Shown here: positions 32,697 to 41,916 of the stretch, piece after piece | How the letters are laid out: each line of letters begins with the position of its first letter | Numbering within the stretch: position 1 is the stretch's first letter | NCBI RefSeq assembly: GCF_000220175.1 | Contig: NZ_AFPU01000001.1 | Location: forward strand, 1,275,512 to 1,339,511 | DNA length: 64,000 bases | From: Nitrosarchaeum koreense MY1 | GTDB lineage: Archaea; Thermoproteota; Nitrososphaeria; Nitrososphaerales; Nitrosopumilaceae | Direction: 5' to 3' | Position numbers and translations under genes: made by a program | The notes under the pieces: model-generated | What the model was told of the DNA's origin: nothing | Seen by the model: the letters and a program-made list of their open reading frames with translations, nothing else | Database searches by the model: none

Positions 32697-32918
32697 TTGG
32701 ATAAAGACACATATGAAAAAGAAAAAAATATGCTTACTCCTGAAAACGGATTTAATTTGGTTGGAATAGATTATTTTGCAGATTCAGATAGTCAATTGTA
32801 TTTAGTGGAGCATTTTGAAATATATCAAGATGCATTAAACGCAAAAAAAGAACGCAAAAATTCAGAAGATTATTTTATTTTGTATAAAGGTGCAAGTGGA
32901 GAAAACCTCTGTAGATAG
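32697..32918 (+). CDS. Small conserved hypothetical protein, 73 aa
   Basis: 73 residues, acidic and Tyr/Phe-rich (FNLVGIDYFADSDSQLYLVEHFEIYQDAL). A TTG start follows tbp by 45 bp. It has no signal peptide, membrane segment or recognised motif. Coding is supported by length, codon composition and a lack of overlap. Its upstream region is AT-rich, so it could be transcribed separately. Confidence 0.6.
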   Translation: MDKDTYEKEKNMLTPENGFNLVGIDYFADSDSQLYLVEHFEIYQDALNAKKERKNSEDYFILYKGASGENLCR

Positions 32919-32989
32919 ATTACAAAAATATCAAAGATTCAATTAATTTTACAAAAGATCTTATCATCAACAACCAAAATCCATAATCA

Positions 32990-33574
32990 TTGACTGATAA
33001 AACCAGTGATTTAATTGATATATTTTATGATAAAGGAAAAATTATTCAAAATGAGTTAAATTCACAACAAATTAGAAAAAGTTCGAGAGCAAAATATCAG
33101 ATTTTTGATGAATCTGAATTTACACGTGGTAGAGAGATACTTGGAGATCTAATAGTTCATGGCATGATAGCCTCAGGTGGAACCGATATTGATTGGTTAA
33201 TTGAACATAATGGAGGTTTTATCATTATGGAATTTAAGGGGTTTCATAATGATAAGATAAACATTCCAAAAGGGCAAATTATTGCGTATGAAAAGTTACA
33301 TGAGAAACTAAATCAAACCACAAAATGTTATTTGTATATTATTGGTTGTGATGACATTGATTTTTTAAATCCGGATTCATCAATTTGGATCTTTGAAATG
33401 AAACAATGGAAAATTGGAGCAATTCCAAAAAATACTAGGGATATTTATGGTGAAGATTCAGGAAAACAGAATAAATTTATCGTTTATCGGGAATATATGG
33501 AAGAGATAAGCATAGAAAAATTAAGAGATATGATTGATTCACATTGGAAAGAATTTGAAAGAATTAAACCTTAA
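32990..33574 (+). CDS. Possible PD-(D/E)XK nuclease-like protein, 194 aa
   Basis: 194 residues from TTG. Around residues 60-85 the sequence GTDIDWLIEHNGGFIIMEFKGF shows Asp, then a strand with Glu-x-Lys (ExK), the arrangement of the PD-(D/E)XK nuclease core; GQIIAYEKL follows. This is a weak motif match, not proof. It ends 11 bp into the convergent neighbour. It is about 17 kb from the orphan methylase, so no linked pair is claimed. Confidence 0.6.
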   Translation: MTDKTSDLIDIFYDKGKIIQNELNSQQIRKSSRAKYQIFDESEFTRGREILGDLIVHGMIASGGTDIDWLIEHNGGFIIMEFKGFHNDKINIPKGQIIAYEKLHEKLNQTTKCYLYIIGCDDIDFLNPDSSIWIFEMKQWKIGAIPKNTRDIYGEDSGKQNKFIVYREYMEEISIEKLRDMIDSHWKEFERIKP

Positions 33575-34259
33575 ATGAAAATGTTTTTGATTTTGTTTCC
33601 ATGTTATTTTCTACTTTTATTGTATATGTACCAGATTTGTCCCAACCAGGTCCTCCGGCAATTGCTAAAGTAGAAAACCTACCATCTTTTTTTACAGATA
33701 ATTGCTCAGACCAAACTAACTGATCGTTTTGATTTTCTATTGAGATGTTAATTGTTTCAGAGGTATTAGATTTTCCACTAATTGAGATGATATCACCCTT
33801 TTGATATGATGATAAATCAGTTTGAATGGAAAGTGAGGCAGATGATGAATCAGAATCTATTATAGAATCTGACTCCATAATAGAAATTCCAGATTGAGAG
33901 ATACCAATGACAATTATGATTGCTAGCACTGCCATACCAGCACCTATCAACATTTTTGGATTTTTTGGTTTTTTCTGAATGATTTGTGGAGTCATTGAAG
34001 TTGGAATTTCAATTTTTTGCTGTAATGGTGTTGGGACGATTACATCAGAAATAGTTTGTTTTTCTTCGGTAGATTGGTCGTCTGTATTTTCAGGCAATCT
34101 ACCAAGATATTTTTCCGCTAAATTTTTAACATAATTTCTCTCATAATTACTAATTACTTCATTATTTTCACAAGCTCTAAGAATTTGTTTTAGTATACGT
34201 TCATCTCCCTTTTCTTTATCAAGTAAGGTTTGAACATCATCAAATAGGGGATCAGTCAT
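33564..34259 (-). CDS. Membrane protein with short cytoplasmic N-domain and external beta domain
   Basis: 231 residues: an N-terminal acidic helical region (1-60), a proline-rich linker, one membrane helix (about 101-122, MLIGAGMAVLAIIIVIG), and an exterior Ser-rich linker followed by a beta-sandwich domain (SLSIQTDLSSYQKGDIISISGKS...). The last domain resembles the macroglobulin-like modules of thaumarchaeal surface proteins. A type II membrane orientation is inferred. Convergent overlap of 11 bp with the nuclease-like gene. Confidence 0.78.
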   Translation of the reverse strand: MTDPLFDDVQTLLDKEKGDERILKQILRACENNEVISNYERNYVKNLAEKYLGRLPENTDDQSTEEKQTISDVIVPTPLQQKIEIPTSMTPQIIQKKPKNPKMLIGAGMAVLAIIIVIGISQSGISIMESDSIIDSDSSSASLSIQTDLSSYQKGDIISISGKSNTSETINISIENQNDQLVWSEQLSVKKDGRFSTLAIAGGPGWDKSGTYTIKVENNMETKSKTFSFKV

Positions 34260-34364
34260 ACTATTTTATTCTCCTAACAGATTATTTATGAAGTTACCTT
34301 GTTTAAGATTACTAAGAATTAATACAAATAGGCTCAGATCATGGGTTAAACCATATAGGAATAA

Positions 34365-34541
34365 TTATTTAGAATGTATTTTTTGAGCTTGAATTATGAC
34401 AGTTCGGATGTAGTCTTTTGCGGTAGAATCAGAAACACCCATTTGTTTAGCTCTTTGATATAGAGCATATTCTTGTGGATTACTCAAATAATATTTTAAA
34501 AGATAATTTAGTCGGTGAGATCTTTTCTCTTCACTTTTCAT
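34365..34541 (-). CDS. Small helix-turn-helix-like protein, 58 aa
   Basis: 58 residues from the ATG at 34541 (a start at 34574 would add 11 hydrophobic residues). Helical throughout, with YALYQRAKQMGVSDSTAKDYIRTV resembling a recognition-helix turn. A tiny DNA-binding protein is likely, but there is no identified partner. Confidence 0.6.
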   Translation of the reverse strand: MKSEEKRSHRLNYLLKYYLSNPQEYALYQRAKQMGVSDSTAKDYIRTVIIQAQKIHSK

Positions 34542-34636
34542 GTATCTACTGTATTTTAATATTAAAAAGGCCAAAGGATTATGTTATAACCACTTGATCC
34601 TATTGTATCATAGAATTTGAATTAAAACATGTGATC

Positions 34637-34648
34637 TTTTTTAAATAA
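34637..34648 (+). promoter_or_regulatory. PII gene TATA box
   Basis: TTTTTTAAATAA, about 25 bp before the ATG at 34668. It supports the shorter start and a leaderless mRNA. Confidence 0.55.
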
Positions 34649-34667
34649 TAGAAATTTAGTGAAGCAA

Positions 34668-35009
34668 ATGAAGCAAATCGAGGCAACAATTCAAAATGAC
34701 AAAATAGGTCCAGTTGCAGATGCCATAAAAGAGATGGTTGGAGGATTTACGGTATTAGAAGGAAATGGTAGAGGTTCTGGTCAAAGACAAACCATAAGAG
34801 GTGGAAGAGGCACTGGTACTTTTGTTGCAGAATTCAATAAAGTTGCAACTGTTAGCACAATTGTAGATGATTCAAAAGTAGAAGCAGTCATTAAAGCGAT
34901 TTCAGATGCAGCATTTTCAGGAAAAGCAGGTGATGGGATTATTGTTGTGTCAGCAGTTGATGATGTTATAAATATTGCATCAAAAAAGAGAGGCTCAGAA
35001 GCCCTCTAA
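34668..35009 (+). CDS. Divergent PII-family signal protein
   Basis: 113 residues from the ATG at 34668 (a GTG at 34659 is less likely by promoter spacing). The core pattern (MKQIEATI, GFTVLEGNGRGSG, SGKAGDGIIVV) fits PII proteins that sense 2-oxoglutarate and ATP/ADP. The T-loop has RGGRGTGTFVAEF, with no equivalent of the Tyr51 that is modified in bacterial GlnB and a different Gln39-like position. It may regulate by direct binding only. No ammonium transporter is beside it. Confidence 0.88.
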   Translation: MKQIEATIQNDKIGPVADAIKEMVGGFTVLEGNGRGSGQRQTIRGGRGTGTFVAEFNKVATVSTIVDDSKVEAVIKAISDAAFSGKAGDGIIVVSAVDDVINIASKKRGSEAL

Positions 35010-35135
35010 TTATTTTCTTTTAATCAAAATTATAAAATGATTGTAAAAGTGAATAGTTCTAAATTATTTAATAACATTTGAAAATATAAAAATGAGAGTT
35101 CATAAATTATAAAGTGGCCTTAAAGTAAAAAGTCA

Positions 35136-35390
35136 TTGAAGGGACTATATTGGTTGATTTTAGGATTGTCTGTTTGGTTCATTCCAACTATAATATTTCA
35201 AATAATAATTACATCTGAGGATTCGTTAAAAACAGCCGAAGAAGCAGTTTCAGATATTCCAAAAGAATTAGTAATCGTTTTGTTTGCAATCGCTTTACCA
35301 ATTATTGTTAAAGGAGTAATTACAACTCGTAAAGAACGTAAAGCATCAAAAAATAATGAAGATGTGAAGGATAAAAAATCTAGAAAATAG
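35136..35390 (+). CDS. Two-helix membrane protein, 84 aa
   Basis: 84 residues from TTG. Helix 1 (about 4-26, LYWLILGLSVWFIPTIIF) and helix 2 (about 45-63, LVIVLFAIALPIIVKG) are followed by a highly charged tail (TTRKERKASKNNEDVKDKKSRK). The function is unknown. It is 126 bp downstream of the PII gene, possibly under the same promoter or its own. Confidence 0.65.
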   Translation: MKGLYWLILGLSVWFIPTIIFQIIITSEDSLKTAEEAVSDIPKELVIVLFAIALPIIVKGVITTRKERKASKNNEDVKDKKSRK

Positions 35391-35394
35391 TCAA

Positions 35395-35462
35395 CTGAGA
35401 GGATAACAATGGTTTCCTCTCAGTGAGGTATCCCTTTGGGGGACATGTGTTTTGAAGGGATA
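35395..35462 (+). other. Two adjacent perfect hairpins
   Basis: Hairpin 1: CTGAGAGGA (35395-35403) with TCCTCTCAG (35415-35423), 9 bp. Hairpin 2: TATCCCTT (35429-35436) with AAGGGATA (35455-35462), 8 bp. They begin 5 bp after a stop codon and are separated by 5 bp. They may be a terminator/processing structure or a small RNA. There is no T-run immediately after. The 223-bp gap to the next gene (35391-35612) holds nothing else that I recognise. Confidence 0.55.
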
Positions 35463-35612
35463 ATCAACCATTACAATTTAAGTATAAAAGCAAATGATTT
35501 GGTGTTTCTAAAAAGATTTTAGATTAGGCATAATTTTTGATTAATTCATAGTTAGCAGAAATAATCATTTATTATACAATCATCAACCATAGAACAAATA
35601 TTAGATAATAAA

Positions 35613-35969
35613 ATGAATGATAATTTTTACCAACAGAGATTAGATGAGATTTTCCAAGAAAATGATATAAGATTTGCTGGATTTATAGATAGTAAAGGGA
35701 GTTTGATAAGAGGTAAATTTAGAGAAGATATTGTTCCTTTTGAAACAAATGACGAGCAACAGAAAATATTTAGAGAATTAGCATATAGAGTAGCAACCAG
35801 AAAAAATTTTGATTATTCAATGGGTCCTGTAAAATATTCAGCATCAAGACGTGAAAAATTGGTAATGATGAGCTTTCCTCTTAAGAAAAACATTCTTTTA
35901 ATCACTACCGAACCAAATGTAAACATCGACAGATTAGCATACAAAATTCTTCAGATTCTTGAAAAATAG
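35613..35969 (+). CDS. Roadblock/DUF6659-like small protein
   Basis: 118 residues. The layout, with IRFAGFIDSKGSLIRGKFRE near residue 20 and LVMMSFPLKKNILLITTEPNVNIDRLAYKILQIL at the end, is typical of a thaumarchaeal family with a roadblock-like alpha/beta fold. Such proteins often sense or scaffold in signalling. The identification is from memory and is tentative. Confidence 0.7.
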   Translation: MNDNFYQQRLDEIFQENDIRFAGFIDSKGSLIRGKFREDIVPFETNDEQQKIFRELAYRVATRKNFDYSMGPVKYSASRREKLVMMSFPLKKNILLITTEPNVNIDRLAYKILQILEK

Positions 35970-36114
35970 CATAAAATTTTCATCATGAAAACAACATATA
36001 TTAAAATAAATAATTAAGACAGATACATAAATTTATTCAAATTTAAATTTTAAATCAAACAAATTTTCAAAAAATAATAAAGTATCTAATTAATTAGCAC
36101 AGCCAATTAACAAT

Positions 36115-36336
36115 ATGCCATCAAAAATAAAATATATGTATGGATGCAAGCACGATAATCCAAATATTTTATCAACTGTTGTTTTTGAAAGGGGATTGGA
36201 ACTACCAGCTATCTTTTGTAATAACTGTATTACAATTTGCAGTATTTGTCTAAAAAAAGAAAAAACAAAAAAATATGATAAACTTGAATTATGTGAAAAA
36301 TGTTACTTAAATGTCATAAAAACTTTGAAACACTAA
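36115..36336 (+). CDS. Small zinc-ribbon protein, 73 aa
   Basis: 73 residues with Cys/His clusters C11-x-H13, CNNCITICSIC (about residues 35-45) and LCEKC (about 61-65). This suggests two zinc knuckles. Its stop codon overlaps the end of the convergent tandem-RAM gene by 4 bp. No function is assigned. Confidence 0.68.
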   Translation: MPSKIKYMYGCKHDNPNILSTVVFERGLELPAIFCNNCITICSICLKKEKTKKYDKLELCEKCYLNVIKTLKH

Positions 36337-36860
36337 GTCTCTTGCTCTATAATGACATTTAATGTCATAGTAGTTCTGACATGAGGTAATTTTCTAATAC
36401 CTTTTGTAATTATATTTTCCATTAATTTGTAATCAGATGTTTCAATTTTACAAATGACATCATAATAACCAAATACCACATCAGCTTCTTTTACTTCTTG
36501 AATATGACTCAAATTTTTTAAAATATTATATTCTTCCCCTTTATCACCATGAATGACAACATAAGCCTGTACATTGTTTTTACCAAGCATAGATCCAATA
36601 AGTTTTTCAGATGCTTGGAATAGTTCTTTGCCTTCTGATCTAGTAAGAGTTACTGTAGACTGAATTTTTGGGATTTTACGGATTACATTTGTAATGGTTT
36701 TTTGAATCTTTTCTTCGGAATCTGATTCTATTTTTGAAACAATATCATAAAGACCAAGAGTACCATGCACTTCGATAACATTTTCAGTTGATTTTAACGA
36801 TGAAATTACATTTTTTTCAGATCCCAGATCACAATTTATCAGCACATATGCTCGTGGCAT
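36333..36860 (-). CDS. Tandem RAM-domain (Lrp/AsnC-like) protein
   Basis: 175 residues made of two RAM domains, AYVLINCDLGSEKNV... at residues 4-80 and AYVVIHGDKGEEYNI... at about 98-172, with no DNA-binding domain. Each matches the effector-binding half of Lrp/AsnC. It is a duplication of the kind of protein at 4047-4286. It likely senses an amino acid or its relatives and may interact with full Lrp proteins. The second domain has diverged (GYYDVICKIE versus GLYDIVSKIE). Confidence 0.85.
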   Translation of the reverse strand: MPRAYVLINCDLGSEKNVISSLKSTENVIEVHGTLGLYDIVSKIESDSEEKIQKTITNVIRKIPKIQSTVTLTRSEGKELFQASEKLIGSMLGKNNVQAYVVIHGDKGEEYNILKNLSHIQEVKEADVVFGYYDVICKIETSDYKLMENIITKGIRKLPHVRTTMTLNVIIEQET

Positions 36861-37029
36861 TCAATTATCCGTCCTCATTTCTATATTTTTAATAGCATTA
36901 GAAATTATATAAGAATAATCTGAATTTATTTAAATATTGATAGATTAAAAATTAAAAAACGAATATGTGTATACATATTGTAAAAATTTCAAGAAAATTG
37001 TCAGTAATTGAATCTAGAATATAGTAAAG

Positions 37030-37986
37030 TTAAACATAAGCATCGTTCATAATTTTTTCAAGTTCAATTAGATTTTTTGATTGAGAAATTTTTGGTCGTA
37101 ATTTTGAACCACCATTCATTCCCTTAGTAAATCTCATAGCCTGACTTTTGATGTTTGAAAATTTTATTTTGTATTGAGTTGTAAGGTGAAGGTAATCAAA
37201 AAACGCATCTAGTTTATCTTTGAATGTATATTTGTTATAAGTTCCAGTTGTCAAGTAATCATTAATTTGTTCAAACAAAAAGGGATTACCCATTGCACCT
37301 CTACCAATCATAATGTAATCACAGCCAGTTTGATCTATCATTGTTTTAGCATCTTCAGGAGTTGTGATATCACCATTACCAACTATAGGAATATTGGATA
37401 TCTCTTTTAGTTCTTTAATCATTTGCCAATCAGCATTACCAGAATATCCCTGAGTTACAGTTCGAGGATGAAGTGTTATCATTTGTATTCCTTCATCTTC
37501 AGCAATTTCTGAAATATCTTTAAAGAGATATCTACTTGCTTCAGTAACTCCTAAACGTATTTTCAAAGTTACTGGTTTTTTAACAGCATTAACAAGAGTA
37601 CTAAAAATTTGTTGGGTAAGGTTGATTTCTTGTAATAGAGCTCCACCTGCCATTTGTTGTGTAATATGTGGTGCTGGACAACCCATATTATAATCAATTA
37701 TATCAAAAAAAGGTTCAACAATCTTTGCAGCTTTTTCTAATGCTAAAAGATCAGAACCAAATAATTGAACAGATAAAGGTCTTTCCTGTTCAGAGTATTC
37801 TAAAAATTCCTGAATATTTTTTTTATTTTCTTTTAGTTGTTTTTCTTTAGCAATTATACTGTGAATACTAGTAAATTCAGTTACTACCAACCCTGCTCCC
37901 ATTCTTTTACATTGTAATCTTAAGGCCGGATCACTCACTCCAGCCATAGGTGCTAAAAAGGCTCTACTTGAAAAAGTTGGAAGCAT
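37030..37986 (-). CDS. tRNA-dihydrouridine synthase
   Basis: 318 residues with FLAPMAGVSDPALR, the substrate Cys in YNMGCPAPHI (about residue 103), TLKIRLG, and the FMN-binding GNGDI and IMIGRGAMGNPFLFEQ motifs. It reduces uridines in the D loop of tRNAs. The length and motifs match the archaeal DUS family. A solitary gene with its own promoter region upstream (AT-rich, 37987-38050). Confidence 0.93.
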   Translation of the reverse strand: MLPTFSSRAFLAPMAGVSDPALRLQCKRMGAGLVVTEFTSIHSIIAKEKQLKENKKNIQEFLEYSEQERPLSVQLFGSDLLALEKAAKIVEPFFDIIDYNMGCPAPHITQQMAGGALLQEINLTQQIFSTLVNAVKKPVTLKIRLGVTEASRYLFKDISEIAEDEGIQMITLHPRTVTQGYSGNADWQMIKELKEISNIPIVGNGDITTPEDAKTMIDQTGCDYIMIGRGAMGNPFLFEQINDYLTTGTYNKYTFKDKLDAFFDYLHLTTQYKIKFSNIKSQAMRFTKGMNGGSKLRPKISQSKNLIELEKIMNDAYV

Positions 37987-38057
37987 TATGATAGTTTTGA
38001 ATTTTGGATATATTTATCATATTGATAGATTTTTTTCATATAAGAAAAATCAAAAAA

Positions 38058-40199
38058 TTATTGCTCAGGGCAACCGTCAATGATTCCAATATAGTCTTCA
38101 GATTTTAGTGGGCATTTATCAATATCATTGATAATTCCATCAAGATCATCATCATGAACAAATCTTTGTTGTTCTGGAGCAGTATCAGGACAGCCATCCC
38201 AATCTCTGTATTTATTCCAAGTTTCAGGTGCAGTTGGACATGAATCAATATCATCAGGATATCCATCAGAATCAGAATCAGGTCGTGTTGGTGCTGATGA
38301 ATCTGCTCCTCTCACATCAGGACATCCATCCCAATCAAGATATCCGTTAAAGTTTTCTTTTTCGTTAAGACATGAATCCCATCTGTCATCAATTCCATCC
38401 TCATCAGCATCTGGGAATTTGTAATCAGTTGTAGTACCGATTGCTACATCAGGGCAGCCGTCTTCATCTTGGAAATTATTGTAAGTTTCTGGGTTTGATG
38501 GACATGCATCTACAGCATCAAGAATTCCATCTTGATCAATATCAAGAGTTGATGTAAATTTATCAGGGCAGCCGTCTTCATCCTGGAATCCGTTAACTGT
38601 TTCAGGTTGAGTTGGACACAAATCTAGATTATCTAAAATGCCGTCACCGTCAGTGTCTGCAGCAAATTTATCAACGGAGATACTGTCAGGGCAGCCATCG
38701 TCATCCTGGAATCCGTTATAATTCTCTCTTGAGTATGGACATAAATCGTTATCACCAAAGATACCATCATAATCAGAATCTCCAACTGATTTTAAATCAA
38801 GACTATCAGGGCAGCCATCGTCATCTCTGAATTTGTTAAAGTTTTCACGTTCTTGAGGACATTGATCAATAGAATCTGGAATTGAATCATAATCAGAATC
38901 AATCAAACTTCCAGAACGTGCTGTTACTGTGTCAGGACAACCATCCCAATCCAAAAATCCATTAAATGTTTCTGGTTCACTTATACATGAATCCCATCTG
39001 TCATCAATTCCATCGCCATCAGCGTCTGGGAATTGGTAAGATGTAGTAGTATCAGAAGTTACATCAGGGCAGCCGTCAGTGTCTTGGAAATTATTGAAAG
39101 TTTCCCTAGTATATGGACATAAATCATTGTCACCAAAAATACCGTCATAATCAGAATCAAGTGATGATGTAAATTTATCAGGGCAGCCGTCAGTGTCTTG
39201 GAATCCGTTAACTGTTTCAGGTTGAGTTGGACATAAATCTAGATTATCGATAATACCGTCACCATCAGAATCAGCGATGAATTTTTCATTGAAAATACTA
39301 TCAGGGCAGCCGTCAGTATCTTTGAATTTATTATATGTTTCTGGATTATATGGACATAAATCATTGTCACCAAAAATGCCGTCACCGTCAGCATCACCTA
39401 CTATTTTATAATCAATCACATCAGGACAACCGTCATTATCTTGGAATTTGTTAAAGTTTTCACGTTCTTGAGGACATTGATCAATAGAATCAGGGATTGA
39501 ATCATAATCAGAATCAATCAAACTTCCAGAACGTGCTGTTACTGTGTCAGGGCAACCATCCCAATCCAAAAATCCATTAAATGTTTCTGGTTCACTTATA
39601 CATGAATCCCATCTGTCATCAATTCCATCGCCATCAGCGTCTGGGAATTTGTAATCAGTTGTAGTACCGATTGCTACATCAGGGCAACCGTCAGTGTCTT
39701 GATATTTATTATAAGTTTCAGGAGCAGTTGGACATGAATCTAAATGATCAGAAATGCCATCTCTATCAGTATCTGTTAATGAAATATTATCAGGACAACC
39801 GTCTTTGTCATCAACTCCATTGAATGTTTCAGGTTGAGTTGGACACAAATCTAAATTATCGATAATACCATCACCATCAGTATCTGCAACTGCCTTATCT
39901 GTAGAGGGTGTCAAGTCAGGGCAGCCGTCTTCATCTTGATATTTATTGTATGTCTCTCTAACAGTAGGACATGTATCAATATGATCTGGAATTCCATCAA
40001 AATCAACATCATACCATGGGACAAATGTAGATGGACAGCCATCAATTGTACCGGTATAATCTTCTTGAAGATTTGGGCATAAATCAAGATTATTTGTAAC
40101 ACCGTCATTGTCATTATCTTCAACACCAAAGGCACTACTTTGGAAAATACCAATAGAGGCAATCAAAAGTAAAAATCCAAGAATGTAATATTGTTTCAT
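38058..40199 (-). CDS. Secreted thrombospondin type-3-like calcium-repeat protein 1
   Basis: 713 residues from the ATG at 40199 (signal peptide MKQYYILGFLLLIASIGIF...). The mature protein is repeats of about 35 residues with the pattern DxDxDGxxDxxDxCP...NxFQDxDGCPD, as in TSP3 and OmpA-linked calcium repeats. The Asp residues bind Ca2+ and the Cys pairs form disulfides, giving a rigid rod. It ends in IIDGCPEQ with no membrane anchor or OmpA domain. An upstream in-frame start at 40241 is less likely as it would bury the signal peptide. It is the third of three tandem paralogues. Confidence 0.9.
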   Translation of the reverse strand: MKQYYILGFLLLIASIGIFQSSAFGVEDNDNDGVTNNLDLCPNLQEDYTGTIDGCPSTFVPWYDVDFDGIPDHIDTCPTVRETYNKYQDEDGCPDLTPSTDKAVADTDGDGIIDNLDLCPTQPETFNGVDDKDGCPDNISLTDTDRDGISDHLDSCPTAPETYNKYQDTDGCPDVAIGTTTDYKFPDADGDGIDDRWDSCISEPETFNGFLDWDGCPDTVTARSGSLIDSDYDSIPDSIDQCPQERENFNKFQDNDGCPDVIDYKIVGDADGDGIFGDNDLCPYNPETYNKFKDTDGCPDSIFNEKFIADSDGDGIIDNLDLCPTQPETVNGFQDTDGCPDKFTSSLDSDYDGIFGDNDLCPYTRETFNNFQDTDGCPDVTSDTTTSYQFPDADGDGIDDRWDSCISEPETFNGFLDWDGCPDTVTARSGSLIDSDYDSIPDSIDQCPQERENFNKFRDDDGCPDSLDLKSVGDSDYDGIFGDNDLCPYSRENYNGFQDDDGCPDSISVDKFAADTDGDGILDNLDLCPTQPETVNGFQDEDGCPDKFTSTLDIDQDGILDAVDACPSNPETYNNFQDEDGCPDVAIGTTTDYKFPDADEDGIDDRWDSCLNEKENFNGYLDWDGCPDVRGADSSAPTRPDSDSDGYPDDIDSCPTAPETWNKYRDWDGCPDTAPEQQRFVHDDDLDGIINDIDKCPLKSEDYIGIIDGCPEQ

Positions 40200-41916
40200 T
40201 ATCTTTGACTTCGATATTATTGAGTATTTATTAAATCTCACGTTAAAAAGATCCTTCTATAAAATATCTAACAACAAAAGAGACCTATTGCTCTGGGCAA
40301 CCATCAATTATTCCAATATAATCTTCTGATTTTAGAGGACATAGATCTTCATCGTTGATAATTCCATCTAGATCATCATCGTGAACAAATCTTTGTTGCT
40401 CTGGAGCAGTATCAGGACATCCATCAGAGTCATTGTATTTATTCCATGTTTCAGGTGCAGTTGGACATGAATCTACAGAGTCAGGATAACCATCACCATC
40501 AGAATCAGCTCGGTCAGATATAGTAGATTCAGCCCCTGGAACATCAGGACATCCATCCCAATCAAGATATCCGTTAAAGTTTTCTTTTTCGTTAAGACAT
40601 GAATCCCATCTGTCATCAATTCCATCCTCATCAGCGTCTGGGAATTTGTAATCAGTTGTAGTACCGATTGCTACATCAGGGCAGCCATCATCGTCTTGGA
40701 ATTTATTGTAAGTTTCTGGGTTTGATGGACATGCATCTATTGTATTTGAAATACCATCTCCGTCAGTGTCAAGAGTAGATGTAAATTTATCAGGACAGCC
40801 GTCTTTATCTTGATAATTATTGAAATTTTCAGGTTGGGTTGGACATAAGTCTAAACGATCTGTAATGCCGTCACCGTCAGTATCTATAGTTGATTTATCA
40901 TCAGCAATATAGTCAGGGCAACCGTCTAAATCCAAATATCTATTGTATGTTTCTTTAATGAGTGGACATTGATCAATATCATCGGCAATACCATCTTTGT
41001 CTGAATCACCTCCAGATTTTAGATCTATACCGTCAGGACAGCCGTCTTCATCTTGGAATCCGTTGTATCTTTCTGCAACTTTTGGGCAGTCATCTACAGA
41101 ATCTGGAATACCATCATAATCATAATCAGATAATTTACCAGCAGTTGTACCTGGAACATCAGGACATCCATCCCAATCAAGATATCCGTTAAAGTTTTCT
41201 TTTTCGTTAAGACATGAATCCCATCTGTCATCAATTCCATCCTCATCAGCGTCTGGGAATTTGTAATCAGTTGTAGTACCGATTGCTACATCAGGGCAGC
41301 CATCATCGTCTTGGAATTTATTGTAAGTTTCTTGAATAAGTGGACATTGATCAATATCATCTGCAATACCATCCCTATCAGTGTCATTATTCAAAAGAGA
41401 TTTATCAGGACAGCCGTCTTTATCTAAGAATCCATTGAATGTTTCTGGTTGAGTTGGACATAAGTCAAAATAATCATTTATACCGTCACCGTCAGTATCT
41501 GCAGTTGATTTATCATCAGCAATATTATCAGGACAGCCGTCTTCATCTTGGAATTTATTATAAGTTTCTGGATTAAATGGACATGAATCATTTTGATCAA
41601 AAATTCCATCACCATCAACATCGTTTATTATTTTATAATCAATTATATCTGGACATCCGTCAGCATCCTGGAATTTGTTAAAGTTTTCACGTTCTTGAGG
41701 ACATTGATCAACAGAATCTGGGATTGAATCATAATCAGAATCAGCTAAATTACCAGCAGTTGTACCTGGAACATCAGGACATCCATCCCAATCAAGATAT
41801 CCGTTAAAGTTTTCTTTTTCGTTAAGACATGAATCCCATCTGTCATCAATTCCATCCTCATCAGCGTCTGGGAATTTGTAATCAGTTGTAGTACCGATTG
41901 CTACATCAGGGCAGCC
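38314..41916. repeat. Long near-identical DNA blocks shared by calcium-repeat genes
   Basis: The same roughly 146-bp block occurs at 38314-38459, 40541-40686, 41156-41301 and 41771-41916. It matches along the stretches I compared, with one base difference seen in the first copy. The three copies in gene 2 are 615 bp apart. A related variant appears at 38931 and 39541, 610 bp apart. This makes a higher-order unit of about 205 codons built from smaller modules. Confidence 0.85.

Noticed and set aside
15924-33574. Restriction-modification pair of Dam-like methylase and nuclease-like protein
   Set aside because: They lie about 17 kb apart with unrelated genes between them, and the nuclease motif is weak.
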